Shown here: in pieces, positions 1-10,600 of the stretch | Numbering within the stretch: position 1 is the first letter of the stretch | Layout of the letters: every line of letters begins with the position of its first letter | Assembly: GCA_004431415.1 (NCBI GenBank) | Contig: QPMI01000398.1 | Location: 1 to 64,000 of the forward strand | Direction of reading: 5' to 3' | Origin: Cyanophora paradoxa | Taxonomy: Eukaryota > Glaucocystophyceae > Cyanophorales > Cyanophoraceae | Length of the DNA: 64,000 bases | Made by a program: the position numbers and the translations under genes | The notes under the pieces: generated by a model | What the model was told of the DNA's origin: nothing | The model's input: only the letters and a program-made list of their open reading frames with translations | The model's database searches: none

Positions 1-519
1 TGACCGAACGTCAGCTCTCAAATATTCGCTCCAGGCTTCCTTGTGAATCTCAACGTCATCCCAAGCTCTTATCTTTCGGTGGTCAAAATCCCCTTTCAAG
101 GTGGTGCACCCGTAGTCCTTCCCAGCCTGCCGCAGTGAGCCCTGTATGTGCAAGCAGGGATCGAAGCTTTTAAACTCTCCCCCGGCCAGCGTCTTCCACT
201 CCATGCTCTTGATCTTTCCGGATGAGCGCATCACCTTGACCTGGCAGTCTGGGCGGTTCTGGACAAGCCACTTATAGATAAATATCAAGTCGAAGCCGCT
301 GCCATTGAAGAATACTAGAGTCGACTTTTCTTTCCAGTTGTCAAGCCAGAGCATAAACTGTTCCAGAGTTTCGGGGCCGCAGAACGATTTCGTTTCCGTG
401 ATCTCTCCTTTGCTAATTATGTCCATATCGACTGCGTACGGAACGTGGGTCGTGCGGTTGGGTGCAAACGTTTCAAAGTCTGCCGCTATGACTGAGTTTA
501 GGGCCGTAAACTCTTCCTC
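1..519 (-). CDS. Protein-primed DNA polymerase B, exonuclease domain (partial)
   Basis: The minus strand is open from the window edge and encodes a family-B 3'-5' exonuclease. All three Exo motifs are visible: Exo I as AADFETF, Exo II as FFNGSGFD, and Exo III as YLRADV (YxxxD). The stretch GSLRQAGKDYG followed by KGDFDH is typical of the DNA_pol_B_2 (protein-primed) group used by linear plasmids, organellar elements and Polinton-like viruses. It differs clearly from the polymerase at 20.7-24.7 kb, whose motifs are YADSET and HNGRGFD, so it belongs to another element. The polymerase domain would lie left of base 1. Upstream, the frame continues without a stop into a gag-like N-terminus at 520-1275, making one open chimeric frame of about 425 codons. 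Whether that fusion is expressed is unknown. Confidence 0.8.
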
Positions 520-1275
520 GGGCTGAGCGAGGGCATTCTGCGTGCGCATGCGCTCCTGTCGTGTAATGTTGATGGCCATCCAGCGTACGAGTGACGGGAA
601 TCCTCGGATGCAGTGGTTGCTCTCAATCCGAGCATTGGTCTCCTGTATTTCTTTCTGAAGCTGGTCGCGTCGCGTCTTGAGGGTGTTGCGATGTTCCCGC
701 GTCTCCTCCGACCGATTCTCCATCTTCCGTCCCTTCTCCTTGATATGTTCAGTGAGCGCTTCGCTTGCCTCGCGAAGCTCCTCCTTGAGCTTGGCGAGCT
801 TGCGAATGTGCGCGTGCGTGAACTCGATCATGTCGTGGGTTGAGGTCTGGTACTGTAATGGGATCGCCTTGGTCGCCATGGTCGCCGCCGCGAATGCGAG
901 TTTCGAGCCGTCGTCCGCGTCAGAGTAGCGCTTCGTGTCCGAGTCGATTGCGCGTTTGGCGTCGTCTCGCCAGGCGACGACACCTTGCGGTGTGAGCGGG
1001 TTGCCTGGACTGGTGATGTAGATGCCTCCGCCGCAGTCGATGAGGGTGGGCGCCTCCGTATGGGAGAGCGAGTTGAGGGCGTCGCGTTCTGCCGAAGCGT
1101 TGGCGTTGACCGCCGCGACGTCCGTGAGCTCGTGGAGGATGGAGTTGGTGGCCGCGCGCCGGCGTGGCGCGTCGCCGAAGTTCGTGGGATCCATTGTGTC
1201 TGCTCGCGGCAGAGACGAGGGAGGCCGACGAGGGAGGGAGGCGGGGGCGATGTAGATCTCCGGCCGAGCTTCCAC
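520..1275 (-). CDS. Gag-like N-terminal fragment (second copy), in frame with polB
   Basis: This is a near-exact copy of the first ~250 codons of the gag at 26.9-29.2 kb. Candidate ATGs lie at 1275 and 1194. The protein has a charged helical, coiled-coil-like middle section. Similarity to the intact gag stops abruptly after ALAQP (base 520). There the frame passes into a DNA polymerase exonuclease instead of the gag continuation YNGHPLP. It is best read as the 5' part of a second retroelement copy that was recombined with a polymerase gene. A genuine fusion protein is possible but unproven. Confidence 0.65.
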
Positions 1276-1453
1276 GCGGGAAGGCCAGCCAAGGTCTGAT
1301 GTCTCCGGGGCTCGCGGCGTCCGCAGCGCGGCGGAGGCGAGGGGGGGAACCGGGGAGAGGGCGGGGGTGGGGCGAGGGGGTCGGTTCGAGGCGCCGCACG
1401 TAGATCACCGGCCGGGCTTCCGCGCGGGAAGGCCGGCTGCGATCTGAGGTCTC
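520..1453. repeat. 934-bp direct repeat, left copy
   Basis: It matches 28448-29381 at a constant offset of 27,928, so there are no indels. Four substitutions were seen by eye (near 835, 1004, 1231 and 1398). It covers the 5' leader and the first quarter of gag. Both copies are in the same orientation, on either side of the integrated virus. Confidence 0.93.
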
Positions 1454-1954
1454 GGTAGGCAGCACCGGCTTGCGAGGCTCGGTTGCTGAAGGGCGGTTTC
1501 TGGGGTGGTGCAGGCGAGGTCGCCCCCGTGGTCGTCCACGAGGTCGCCCGCGCAGTGTACCCCTCCCTCTCCCTCGATCTCCCGAGCCGCGAGTCCCGTC
1601 GCGCGTGGTGTTGCCGAGCGCGGGCGAGCTCCGCTGTTCCTCAGAGTGAGGTCCCGTCCGTCCAGGGGGGTCGGCCTCGGCGTGCGAGGGCGAGCTCCGC
1701 TGTTCCTCAGACGAGAGGTCGTCGTCGTCAGCATCGGAGAACTCCGCGGGGTCCACCTCGGAAGTCACGTCCTCGGCATCTTCCGTCACCTGCTCCTCTG
1801 GCTTGCGGCGGGCGCGTTGTGGTGGCGAGTTGGGCGAGCTACGAGGCTCGGCCAATGTCACCGGTCGGCGTCGCTTTGTTCCAGGTGCTGGTGGTGCCCA
1901 TGCGCGTCCGTCGAGGCCGGCGGCCGCGATAGATGTCGTAGGCTCGGTCGTCAC
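1454..1954 (-). CDS. Acidic Ser/Pro/Arg-rich ORF after RNase H (uncertain)
   Basis: A minus-strand frame starts with an ATG at 1954 that overlaps the RNase H stop codon. It encodes a low-complexity acidic segment (DADDDDLSSEEQRSS, repeated SEEQRSSP) and then an Arg/Gly/Pro-rich stretch. No integrase zinc finger or DDE core is recognisable where a Ty3/gypsy element should have one. It may be the remnant of a spacer between RNase H and the next leader, or non-coding. Two copies of the GCTCCGCTGTTCCTCAGA block lie within it. Confidence 0.3.
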
Positions 1955-2870
1955 GGGGACGAGCGTGCCGTAGATTTCTGTCGGGTCGTCGGGGTCGCCG
2001 CTGCGGGTACCGAGTGTCCGTGAGCCCCATTGGGCAGGTCGGTGGTGAGGTCCGATCCGTCCGCCGCTCCCGGCTCATAGATCGGATGCGTACGAGCCAT
2101 GCGCGACTCGAAGTCGGCAACAACGTTAGTCGAGCCCGGTCTGTACTCAATTGTGTAGTTGAAGCCTTGCATGACGAGCGCCGCGCGTGAAAGCGCTTTG
2201 TTCGCCAGGAGTTCTTGCGACTTCAACCACTGAAGCGGCGAGTGGTCCGTGCGGATGGTAAACGGGTGCCCGCAGTCGAAGTAGTGTCGCCACGTCTTGA
2301 CGGCCCACATGACTGCAATGCACTCGCCTTCCGTCGGGGAGCTGTACCGCGCCTCCGTGGCCGTCAGGGTTCGGCTGATGAAGGCGATTGGTCGTTCTCG
2401 ACCGTCAGAGTCTGTTTGCATGAGTGCCGCGCCCATTGCTCGCAGGCTCCAATCCGTGTAGATGATGAACGGTTTGGAAAAGTCAGGGAGCATGAGCACG
2501 ATGTCGTCGCACATGACCTTCTTGAGGTCTGCGAGTGCTTCGCTGGCTTCTGGCGTCCACTGGAGCTGCGTCGTGTCCGCTAGCTTCGCTGCGTGAATCA
2601 GGTCACGGAGCGGAAGCTCGCGTCGCGTGTAGTTGCGGATGAAGCGCCTGTAGAAACCCGTCATGCCGAGGAAGCTGCGCATGTGCTCGACGGTCTGCAG
2701 TTCTCGTTCGGTAATCTTGGAGATCACCTCCACCTTCTTCGTGTCCATGCGAACGCCCTGAGCGCTGACGCGGTGGCCAAGAAGGTCGATCTCGCGGACC
2801 ATGAAGTGACACTTGCTTGGTTTCAATTTGAGATTGCCCCGAGCGAGCGCCGGCGGGAGGGGTGAAGCGG
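1951..2870 (-). pseudogene. pol: Ty3/gypsy-like reverse transcriptase C-terminus plus RNase H
   Basis: The frame carries the end of an LTR-retrotransposon RT (LKPSKCHFM, DLLGHRVSAQGV, RSFLGMTGFYRRFI). An RNase H domain follows, with the acidic residues in IYTDWS, PTEGECIAV, RTDHSPLQW and VVADFESR. The palm motifs of the RT (YxDD region) are missing. The frame begins abruptly where a gag Gly-rich tail in another frame ends (near 2870), so an internal deletion has joined gag to mid-RT. No integrase follows. The element cannot mobilise itself. Assignment to the Ty3/gypsy group rests on the RT-to-RNase H order and on motif style. Confidence 0.85.
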
Positions 2871-3421
2871 GTCAAGGCAGCAGGGACCGTAGGAGTCGAG
2901 GCAGCGTCGACGCGCGACGGTGTCAGAGTTCCTGAGGTCCCGACGGTCGAGGGCGCGCTCGTAGAGGAGGCGGGAGCGGAGGCCTGTGTCGTAGTAATCG
3001 CGGTCGTGCCCGTGGTGGCATCGTCGTGTGACGGCACGCGGGAGGCAGCGACGGGGATGGTGGGGACGGCGGCTGCAGCTTCGACGCGCGAGGGTGCAGC
3101 CGTCGGGAGGGTCGGGGTTGCGGCGTCGGCGTGCGACGGCGCGGAGGTAGTCGAGGAGGGGACGAGACCCGATTGCAAGGCCGAGATTGCGGCGTCGACG
3201 TGCGACGGCGCGGTCGGGGCGTCGGGCATGGGCTCGTCATCGAGGGGCACGGAGGGCGGCGGGGGGCAGGTCGTGTAGGAGATGCCCATCGTCGCCGGCG
3301 GGCGCGAGGCGCGGGTCGCGGCCTGGAAGGGGACGCCCTGGGGCTGCGTCGGGGCGCCGCCGCGGCCGCCGCCACCGCCACCGCCTCGTCCACCACCGTA
3401 GCCACTGCCGAAGCCGCCGCG
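2871..3421 (-). pseudogene. gag: Gag C-terminal low-complexity tail (downstream half of split gag)
   Basis: The minus strand leaves the viral terminal repeat directly into an RGG-box-like segment (RGGFGSGYGGGRGG). This continues the Gly-rich tail that ends at 26948 on the other side of the virus. It then becomes a Ser/Ala/Thr/Pro-rich region with repeats of the type PSHADAA and PSRVDAA. If one 6-bp target copy and the virus are removed, the two halves are in the same reading frame. The tail then runs out of frame into the truncated RT. Confidence 0.75.
3416..3421. repeat. Target site duplication, left (GCCGCG)
   Basis: Six bases, GCCGCG, stand immediately left of the terminal sequence AAAAAATGAGAG. 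The same six bases follow the inverted terminus at 26948-26953. Six-base duplications are usual for Polinton/Maverick-type rve integrases. Confidence 0.85.
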
Positions 3422-3967
3422 AAAAAATGAGAGAGAGCCCACCGCGGTGGCCCACCCCTCTCCACCACCCCCATCCCCTCACCCCCTCGCTTACTGCACC
3501 AGCCCTAGCGTCCACCCCACTCTCCCTTCAACCCCGCTCTCTCGTTACGTCTACCCCGCTCTCTTGTTACGTCTGCCGGCCTTTTCCCTAGGTCAAAGCC
3601 TAGCAATAGCTCATGTCTATTCAAGACAGTGCTATCAAGTAGAAGAGACGAAGAGGAGCGCGGCCCCCTTGAGCGCGGTCTGCAGAGCAACGGGGCAGAA
3701 TAGGCTAGACGATATTAATGTGTACAGAGAAGCTAACTGAGGAAACACGTTCAGCGCTAGCTATGCGATAATGATGTGTACAGCGAAGCTAACTGAGGAA
3801 ACGGGTTCAGCACTAGCTGGGCGTGTTTACAGTCTGGAGGGAACGTGAGGCACAGCGCGGGCGAGCTCTATCTAGGCGCTTGGCGCAGCGTCGCTGCTTG
3901 TCTGCGACCAGGGGCGACCTCCCAAGCGGTACGGGCCCCCAGAGCGGTCTGGTGCGGCCTCGGGAGA
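3422..3967. repeat. Outer terminal inverted repeat, left arm
   Basis: It is the reverse complement of 26401-26947. The only difference seen is one base in a C/G run (five at about 3664, six at about 26700). It contains two tandem versions of a short block, GTGTACAG(A/C)GAAGCTAACTG, near 3720 and 3777. No gene is evident. Confidence 0.93.
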
Positions 3968-5076
3968 GAGAACAAACGCGAAAGTGCCTATAGCTAGGCC
4001 TGCGCCTGCGCCTGTGTCAGAGCCTGCGCCTGTGTCAGAGCCTGCGCCTGCACCTGCGCCTAGCTATAGGCCTGAGTCTGCGCCTGCACCTGCACTTGAG
4101 CTTGTGCCTGCGCCTGCGCCTGTGCTATCAAGCAAGCTCTTCTCTGTACGTAACGACATAGCTATCGCTCTTGCTGCAGGGATTCTGTCCAACGGTCCCT
4201 GCATGTGCTTCGCGTTCTGCCGCTGACTCGCAGCTCTGCCTAACGCCGACTCGCGGTAGCGCTTCTTCTTTGCTCGCTCTTTCTAGATCTCGGATGCAGA
4301 GCAGCAGTGCTGAGATTGCGCGGCGCGCGCGCTGAGCATGCGGAAGCTTCCAGGATCCAGAAGCTGCGCGGGACCGGCGCGAGACACACTCTATAGAACT
4401 GAGAAGCTTCCTAAACTTCCAGGTCGTCACATCCGATCGAAGCTTCCAGACTCGTCCTTTCGGTGCAAGCTAAAGCCCCAGACCAAGCCGTCAAGCTCAA
4501 GCCGGCTAGAGTGAACGTCTTTGGGCGAAACGTTCAAAACCTCGGAACTGCTGCGAGGCCCGGCGCTCAAAGCTCAATTTATCGTTTTTGCGCATCGCAC
4601 ACAGTATCCAAACGCTTTGGCCGGCGCTCGGTGCGCTTCTGTGCAGAGATCAAGCTCGGCTAGCCACCCTCAAGCTGAGCCGGCTAGGGAGAACGTCTCA
4701 GGTCAAAAGCTCGGAACTGCTGCGGCGCCCAGCGCTGGAGACTTGTTTTGTCATTCTTCTGTATCATAGTTAGTATGCGTACGCTTTGGCCGGCGCCCGG
4801 TGCGCTTCTGTGCTGAGGTCAAGCCGCCATACATTTTAGTCGTCAAACCCGACGATTAAAGATCTCATCAACGCTGCGGCGCCTGAACGCGCTTGCTGCG
4901 GATTTCGTAATTATAGATCATGAAACTATGGCATACACAGCGGCTGGGTCCAAATCGATCTCTGTCATGAGAAACCATGGTAATCTGGGTCGAAACGTTC
5001 AGTCCCGTAAGATTGGCTACTGTAGTGTAATAAGCACTGCTATAAATCGATTTTAAATGCATTTGCGTATGCTTTT
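3968..5076. repeat. Inner terminal inverted repeat, left arm (diverged)
   Basis: This arm is recognisably but imperfectly complementary to 24903-26400. Matching islands lie at 4130-4330 (against about 25570-25740), 4380-4450 (against 25430-25510), 4660-4870 (against 25130-25320) and 4870-5076 (against 24903-25130). A roughly 150-bp block is duplicated in tandem at 4480-4640 and 4670-4815. A GCCTGCGCCTG-type minisatellite occupies 4000-4130, where the right arm has a different GAGGCC minisatellite. A broken copy of the right-arm gene is visible on the minus strand at 4170-4300 (KKRYRE, LGRAASQRQNAKH). Confidence 0.85.
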
Positions 5077-5211
5077 TAATCACCGCCGCAAGAGCGCCAA
5101 CAAACAGCTGTTGTAACGGGGCGGACCCCCCCGAAAGTGCACCGCCACCCTCATAGTGCACTGCATGCGGCCCCCGTTGCTTGCACGCGGTCTGGTGCGG
5201 CCTCATTCCAC

Positions 5212-5547
5212 TTAATCTGGCTGCTTTTCCGAAACTGGAGTCTTCTCCTTTCTGAAACTTGATAGCAAGGACTTTTTTCTTTTCAGTGGCTTCGGGATAT
5301 CTGGGGGAGGCCACGACAATCTTCGGCCTTCAGCATCAAGCCAAGGTACAGGTGAGTCAGTTCGAGTAAATGGAGAATTGGACCTAGAAGTCCTGGGTGT
5401 GTTGATAGGCGATACCTGAGTTTCTGGGGTGCGAGAGCCTTCTGTGTCTGATATTTCGAGGTTAATGGTCGTCTCGCAGCAACTACAATTCAATTTGCTG
5501 GTGACGTTGAGATGGAACATATCCATGAATTTTCGAAGCAAATCCAT
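5212..5547 (-). CDS. Hypothetical PLV protein, 111 aa
   Basis: This is the last gene of the leftward cassette, next to the left inverted repeat. The N-terminus has a Cys cluster (CSCCET). The rest is Ser/Thr/Pro-rich with repeated TP/SP sites (INTPRTSRSNSPFTRTDSP), and it ends with a basic patch (KPLKRKKS). No family is recognised. An AT-rich stretch with TTTTTATATTTTTCC lies just upstream of the ATG. A disordered regulatory or scaffold protein is one possibility, but no function can be assigned. Confidence 0.55.
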   Translation of the reverse strand: MDLLRKFMDMFHLNVTSKLNCSCCETTINLEISDTEGSRTPETQVSPINTPRTSRSNSPFTRTDSPVPWLDAEGRRLSWPPPDIPKPLKRKKSLLSSFRKEKTPVSEKQPD

Positions 5548-5580
5548 CTATTATTGGAAAAATATAAAAAAACAAAGATT

Positions 5581-6414
5581 CTATGGGTTGGGATCAGCCC
5601 CTCCAATCGGGAAATAACGATTCGAATTGAAGGTCTCCCCGTACTTGACACCATTTGCAATCACATCTGTTCTTTCGGCAAATAGAATGATTTTGAAGGC
5701 GCCCATAAGCGTAGCCCTCACAATAAACTGGTAATCTTCAACCCCCACTGGAGTAGAATGGAAAGCGACACCAAAATTGTCAATAGGATTAATTAAAACA
5801 GCTATGTTTGGCCGGAGAGCATCGTTTCTCCTACAAAGGAAGTAGATATCCGGGGGAATATCAACAACACTCTTGAAATGATTTCCGAGTGGCTGAACGT
5901 TATCTACGATCGATGTTTGCTCATTTATGTTTAGCGTGAAGACTTTGATGATATAAGGCGAATTCATAGAAGGCACATAGGTTCGAATTCTTTCATTTAC
6001 GTTTTCAGGGTTGGGTTGATCATTAACAAATATAGGGGCACAAGCAGCTCCGCCCACTCTCAGGCCGTCTCCTATATAAGCACCTCCAAATCTGCAGGTC
6101 AAAGCTCCTATTCTTGATTCGTAGGTAAAAGTATTAACCTTGTTAGCGTCGTCATAGCTATCAGGATCGCCATAATGCGCATTAAAATTAGCATTAGTTA
6201 CAAGGAGATTAGTCGTTTTAATAGTGCCATTATTTTTGTCACATCGAACCTCTCCTAAACGTAATATGTGATTGTCTCGGAAGGTGTTTAGAGTTGGCTG
6301 CTGCTCCGTTGATTGTAGGCCGGGCACATCATCTGAAACTGCATGCTGCAGGACGTGGTTGGCTGGAGCGGCGAGGGTCAACGATGGAACTACTATTCTT
6401 TCAACAGCTTCCAT
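5581..6414 (-). CDS. Putative virion/fibre-associated protein, paralogue 1 (277 aa)
   Basis: This protein is a paralogue of the next gene (6443-7291). Both have an N-terminal pattern of HAVSD(D/A) followed by GL(Q/E)STE, then a KNxGxxKTTxLLVTNANF block near residues 60-75, a Gly-rich beta section, and a C-terminal FAERTDVIANG/YRSDVAASV-like segment. The composition suggests a beta-rich structural protein. Its position beside the 1772-aa fibre gene suggests a fibre-tip, base or accessory receptor-binding subunit, which is an inference. TAAAATG abuts the start codon. Confidence 0.7.
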   Translation of the reverse strand: MEAVERIVVPSLTLAAPANHVLQHAVSDDVPGLQSTEQQPTLNTFRDNHILRLGEVRCDKNNGTIKTTNLLVTNANFNAHYGDPDSYDDANKVNTFTYESRIGALTCRFGGAYIGDGLRVGGAACAPIFVNDQPNPENVNERIRTYVPSMNSPYIIKVFTLNINEQTSIVDNVQPLGNHFKSVVDIPPDIYFLCRRNDALRPNIAVLINPIDNFGVAFHSTPVGVEDYQFIVRATLMGAFKIILFAERTDVIANGVKYGETFNSNRYFPIGGADPNP

Positions 6415-6442
6415 TTTAGAAAACAGAAGATAAAACTTTCAT

Positions 6443-7291
6443 TTAAGGTATAGGATTTTCCGGATTGCCTTCCTCATACATATTATTCAGTGCTGGATCA
6501 ACGTTCAGCCCTCTAGTAGCCACTGATGCAGCCACATCGGAGCGATAGCCGATGATTAGGATAGAGTATCGGCCTATCGCAGTAGCATATAAATCGAAAA
6601 GGTGCCTTGTATTAATATTACGAACTACGTATCCCCGCCCAGCATGTCCAAGACCTTGCACAAAGAACGTATACACATGCCCTATCTGGTCATTTTGATC
6701 CTGACAGAGAGATTGTAATGCTTTAGGGATTTCTCTGTTTGAAAGCAACCTCTCACCATCCAGACCATTTGGTGTACTTGAATTAGCTATGGTTATTTCA
6801 ACTTCTACTAGAGCTTGTGCATAGGGAAGGTCACAGCAAGGTACATACATGCGAACTCGTTTACGATTTTCGACATTCTCTACTGAAAAGTCTGGGACAT
6901 CATTGATGGCAATCGATGATGATAGGCCCCCACTAACTCGGCAGGCTCCGGTAATAGCTGCTCCTCCGGAGCGCACAGTGAGGGCAGCAGTGTTTTGATC
7001 ATAGTTTATGCTTCGAAGGTCAACACTATATGAGTCAACTCCTCCTGTTATGGGCTGGGAGAAATTTGCGTTCGTAACCAGTAATCGAGTTGTTTTGACA
7101 ACCCCAGAGTTTTTATCTGCGCGTAATTCTTTACAGCGAATCACTGATCGCTGATCAAATGCATTAGTTGAGTTTGGACGCTCAGTGGACTCTAATCCAG
7201 CAATGGCATCGCTAACTTCATGCTGCCTCATATGGATTGCTGGAGAGCCCAGTGAGTAGATTGGTAACTGGACTCGGTTGTACTCGGTCAT
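6443..7291 (-). CDS. Putative virion/fibre-associated protein, paralogue 2 (282 aa)
   Basis: A tandem duplicate of 5581-6414, separated by 28 bp and diverged through most of its length. The shared core includes KNSGVVKTTRLLVTNANF and a following beta-rich region. The middle and the C-terminal third differ most, as expected of diversified binding surfaces. The start codon is preceded by TTAAATG. The same orientation and tight spacing place it in one transcription unit with the 102-aa and fibre genes upstream. Function is unknown. The cassette position suggests a structural role. Confidence 0.7.
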   Translation of the reverse strand: MTEYNRVQLPIYSLGSPAIHMRQHEVSDAIAGLESTERPNSTNAFDQRSVIRCKELRADKNSGVVKTTRLLVTNANFSQPITGGVDSYSVDLRSINYDQNTAALTVRSGGAAITGACRVSGGLSSSIAINDVPDFSVENVENRKRVRMYVPCCDLPYAQALVEVEITIANSSTPNGLDGERLLSNREIPKALQSLCQDQNDQIGHVYTFFVQGLGHAGRGYVVRNINTRHLFDLYATAIGRYSILIIGYRSDVAASVATRGLNVDPALNNMYEEGNPENPIP

Positions 7292-7328
7292 TTAATAGAA
7301 ACGAAAGAGAAAAAATAATGTAGCAACG

Positions 7329-7637
7329 TCAAGCTGGAGTGATCAGATTTGATCCGAGAGCTTGATAGATAGTGGACAGGTTATGAAGTGACATCATCAT
7401 AGTTTTCAGGTTGGAGTCGAGCTCATTATATTTGCTGGCAGGATCACCATATGCCGATTGGGCAAGGACGTTAACCAAGAGGTTTTTATATTCATGAACA
7501 ACAGGGGACAGTTTGTTAGTTTGCTGAATCGTTTTTTCGACATTTTGTAGTGCAGCTACAAGTTTGATAGTATCGAATGCAAGAGCGACAGGCTCAGAAG
7601 TAGTAGAAGGAGATCCACCAAGTGGATAGGTCGCCAT
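7329..7637 (-). CDS. Small helical protein next to fibre, 102 aa
   Basis: A short ORF lies 3 bp downstream of the fibre stop, in the same orientation. After a low-complexity start it looks helical (VAALQNVEKTIQQTNKL, then KYNELDSNLKTMMMSLHNL). This would suit a small oligomeric adaptor or chaperone for the fibre, an inference from position and helix content only. GTAAATG forms the start context. No family is recognised. Confidence 0.6.
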   Translation of the reverse strand: MATYPLGGSPSTTSEPVALAFDTIKLVAALQNVEKTIQQTNKLSPVVHEYKNLLVNVLAQSAYGDPASKYNELDSNLKTMMMSLHNLSTIYQALGSNLITPA

Positions 7638-7640
7638 TTA

Positions 7641-10600
7641 CTATACTGTGACATTTTTAATTTGGTCTATTTGACTTTGGAGATTTTCACATGTTTGTGT
7701 TAAATCTTTGCATTTCTTAGATAACTCTTTAACGGCTTCAATGAGAACTGGAATTAAACCTGTGTATTCAAGAGATAGGTAGCCATCGTCTTTTTTAACA
7801 TTAACTACCTCTGGTATTACCTTTTGAACATCTTGTGCAATTAAACCTAATTTTGTTCCGTCTTTTTCGCTTCCAATTCGTTTAAAACTTACTCCTTCTA
7901 ATCTCTCGATTGCTGAAAGAGCGCCGGTTATCTTTTTAATATCTGTTTTGTATCTTATGTCACTTCCTTGTGTTAAATACCCTCCTATCCACATCCACCC
8001 TCCATGATACATGTAACAAATATCAGTATCTTGTTCATTTCGGAATACAAGGGGAATATCTCCCCTTCCTTTCAGGTATGTAGAGGTGTTATTTCCAAAA
8101 TGGATACGATTATATCCATCACTGGAATTAAACCAAGTCCCCACAGTTCCTGTTAAGATATTTGGTTTGCTATAAACGTTATTCCAATGAATATAGCCGG
8201 TGTGACCGCCATAACTATGTCCAACCCAAATTTTCACGAAACTTATACCCATAATATGAATTCTTCCAATCTTTGGATATATCCGAATTCTTAAAAACCG
8301 ATTCCCAAGGAAGATAGGGACATTATTTAAGCCGCTGTGGTTGTTATCTGCTGATCCTGCATATGGATGGTAGTTATTGACAGTTGTTATGAAAATCGCG
8401 TTACCTTGTCTATTAATGCCCCAAATTTCGAAAAGTCGTGTGTTGCTCCAAGGTAAATGTGTTAAATATGCGGTGCCTGAATGCATTCCACTGGGTATAT
8501 TGTATTCAATCCAAGCGGTAGAAGTTTGGTCATCAGTTTCATTATTATGTGCATAACCACCATAACTATAATACGGATCCCATGAGGTGCCTGTCCCAAA
8601 TGTCCAACTTCCGGAATAGTTATATGGATCATTTCCCGCAACAGCGCCATCCTCTTCATAAAACTTTGGAATTGAATAACCATGTATTTGTAAATTTGTT
8701 GTAGCATTAATAGTGGGTGCTGTAATGGTATTATTCACCCAAAAGTTACCATTGTTATAAGACTTTAAAATTGCTCCATCTGCTGAGTTTCTGAATTCAA
8801 TTGACACACCATCACCATTTGGTCTCCCTCGTATATATGTGCAATCGCCACTACCAAACCAAATTCGCTCGACTGCATCTGTTGATTTTAACCATGTGTT
8901 AGTTGTCCATTTTGCTGTTGCTGGAAGGTCTGCGGCTGAGTAAAATGATGGTTTACTAAATATATTATCCCAACTTATCAAACCATTCGCGGGCGCTGTT
9001 CTACCTACTTCTTTTGTCCATCCAAGCATTCCGATATGAATCCGTCCTTTTTTTGCGAAAATTCCAATATGTGTGAAATTTCCACAAAATACGGATGTCC
9101 ATAATAAACTCGAATGCCACGCTGTGTCGGCTGTGTTTTGAACATTTTGATACGTATTAACTCTCATTATATAATTCCATCGACCATTGCGATATCCATA
9201 AGTATCGAAATATCGCCCATTCGTCCAACATAAATATTGAATGTGACATGTTTTCATTCCTGCTGGAACTTGACACTGCATATATCCACTGCCGCTTTCA
9301 TCGTCTGTTTGGTTGCAATAAAAACCCTCTACTGGGTTATCTGTTGTGGGTTTCCATCCTGTTGTCCAAGCTCCGGCTGGGAATGCTACACCTGTGCTAT
9401 TCCAACCACTCACCACATCAAACTCTGTATATTTGCCTACATCTGGTTTGAAAGCAATATTATCATAATGAACTAAACCAACATCATTATCTGTTGCCCT
9501 CTGTCTGCTCCAACCGAAAACCCCTGTAAGATGAATGCGACCTATTCGCCCTTGAACATAAATATACTTGTAAAACTCGCAATTAATTGATACAAACAAG
9601 ATAGTATTATTTGTCCCATCATGATTTACTGACTGTATTCCTTGATAATCGTTTACACGTTTTAAGAAATGCTGATTGTTATTGAGAGTCTGACCATAGA
9701 TATCAAAATATCTGCCATTATACCAAGGCATATGCTGAATATAAAATGATTTCATACCTGTGGGGACAGTCCACCTCATAAAACAACCGCTACAATCTTC
9801 ATCATTTTGTGGTGTTGTATAACATCCTGTTTGTCCTGTTCTTGGTGACCAATTCAAATTCCAATTATTTGCGCTTCTATCTGTCGAAACAGTATCTAAT
9901 TGGTCGAATTCGTAACCTTTCGGTATTGTGGTTCCGCCAATTTGTAAAGTGGTAGCGTTAACGGTTCCGGTGACGGTTCCACCTGTAAGAGGTAAATAAT
10001 TCGCAAGAGCCGTAGTTAATTCTGCATCCGTTGTGTAACTGCTTAAATCCGCGGTCGTAAGATATCCTTTATTGGTTAGGTAATCATCTGTGACCACACC
10101 TGAAAGGGTTGTATTGTGTAAGTTTTTCGCCGCCATTCTCTGATTGACTTCTAAGGCGCCACCTGATAACGTTTTAATCCACGCCATCTCACATCTTCCG
10201 TGATCATCTGTGGGTCGTCCGGCAAGAGGGACATAATTGAATTTTGAACGGGTAAATATAAGTTTGGGCCTTGATGCATCAGTAGCGCTTACATCTGTTA
10301 CGTTTATCTGTATGGCGGCGTCTTTATCATCATATGCTGCTGGATCAGATGGAAGAGCTGGTAAAGTCGATGTAAGAGTTATTTCGTTATCGTAATAACT
10401 TGTTAAATAAATACCTGGTTGAGTGTCCATTAAACCAAAATTTCCGCCTGCTGCAACTACCTGTGTTCTTGTAGGTGGACGAATATATAATTCACCTTCC
10501 ATAGTTGTGCCTGCATCTATTCCTTTTCGATTCACGTAATATGCACTTAATAGTAATCTTTCTGCGATGTTAATGTTTTGGTAGAGACTCACACCATTTG

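Noticed and set aside
520-1453. The 934-bp direct repeats as LTRs of the retroelement
   Set aside because: They include the gag start codon and about 250 codons. The left copy is not followed by a normal element end, and TG...CA termini were not seen.
9237-9476. Plus-strand ORFs inside the fibre gene
   Set aside because: They are antisense to conserved repeated fibre modules and have no start context or family match.
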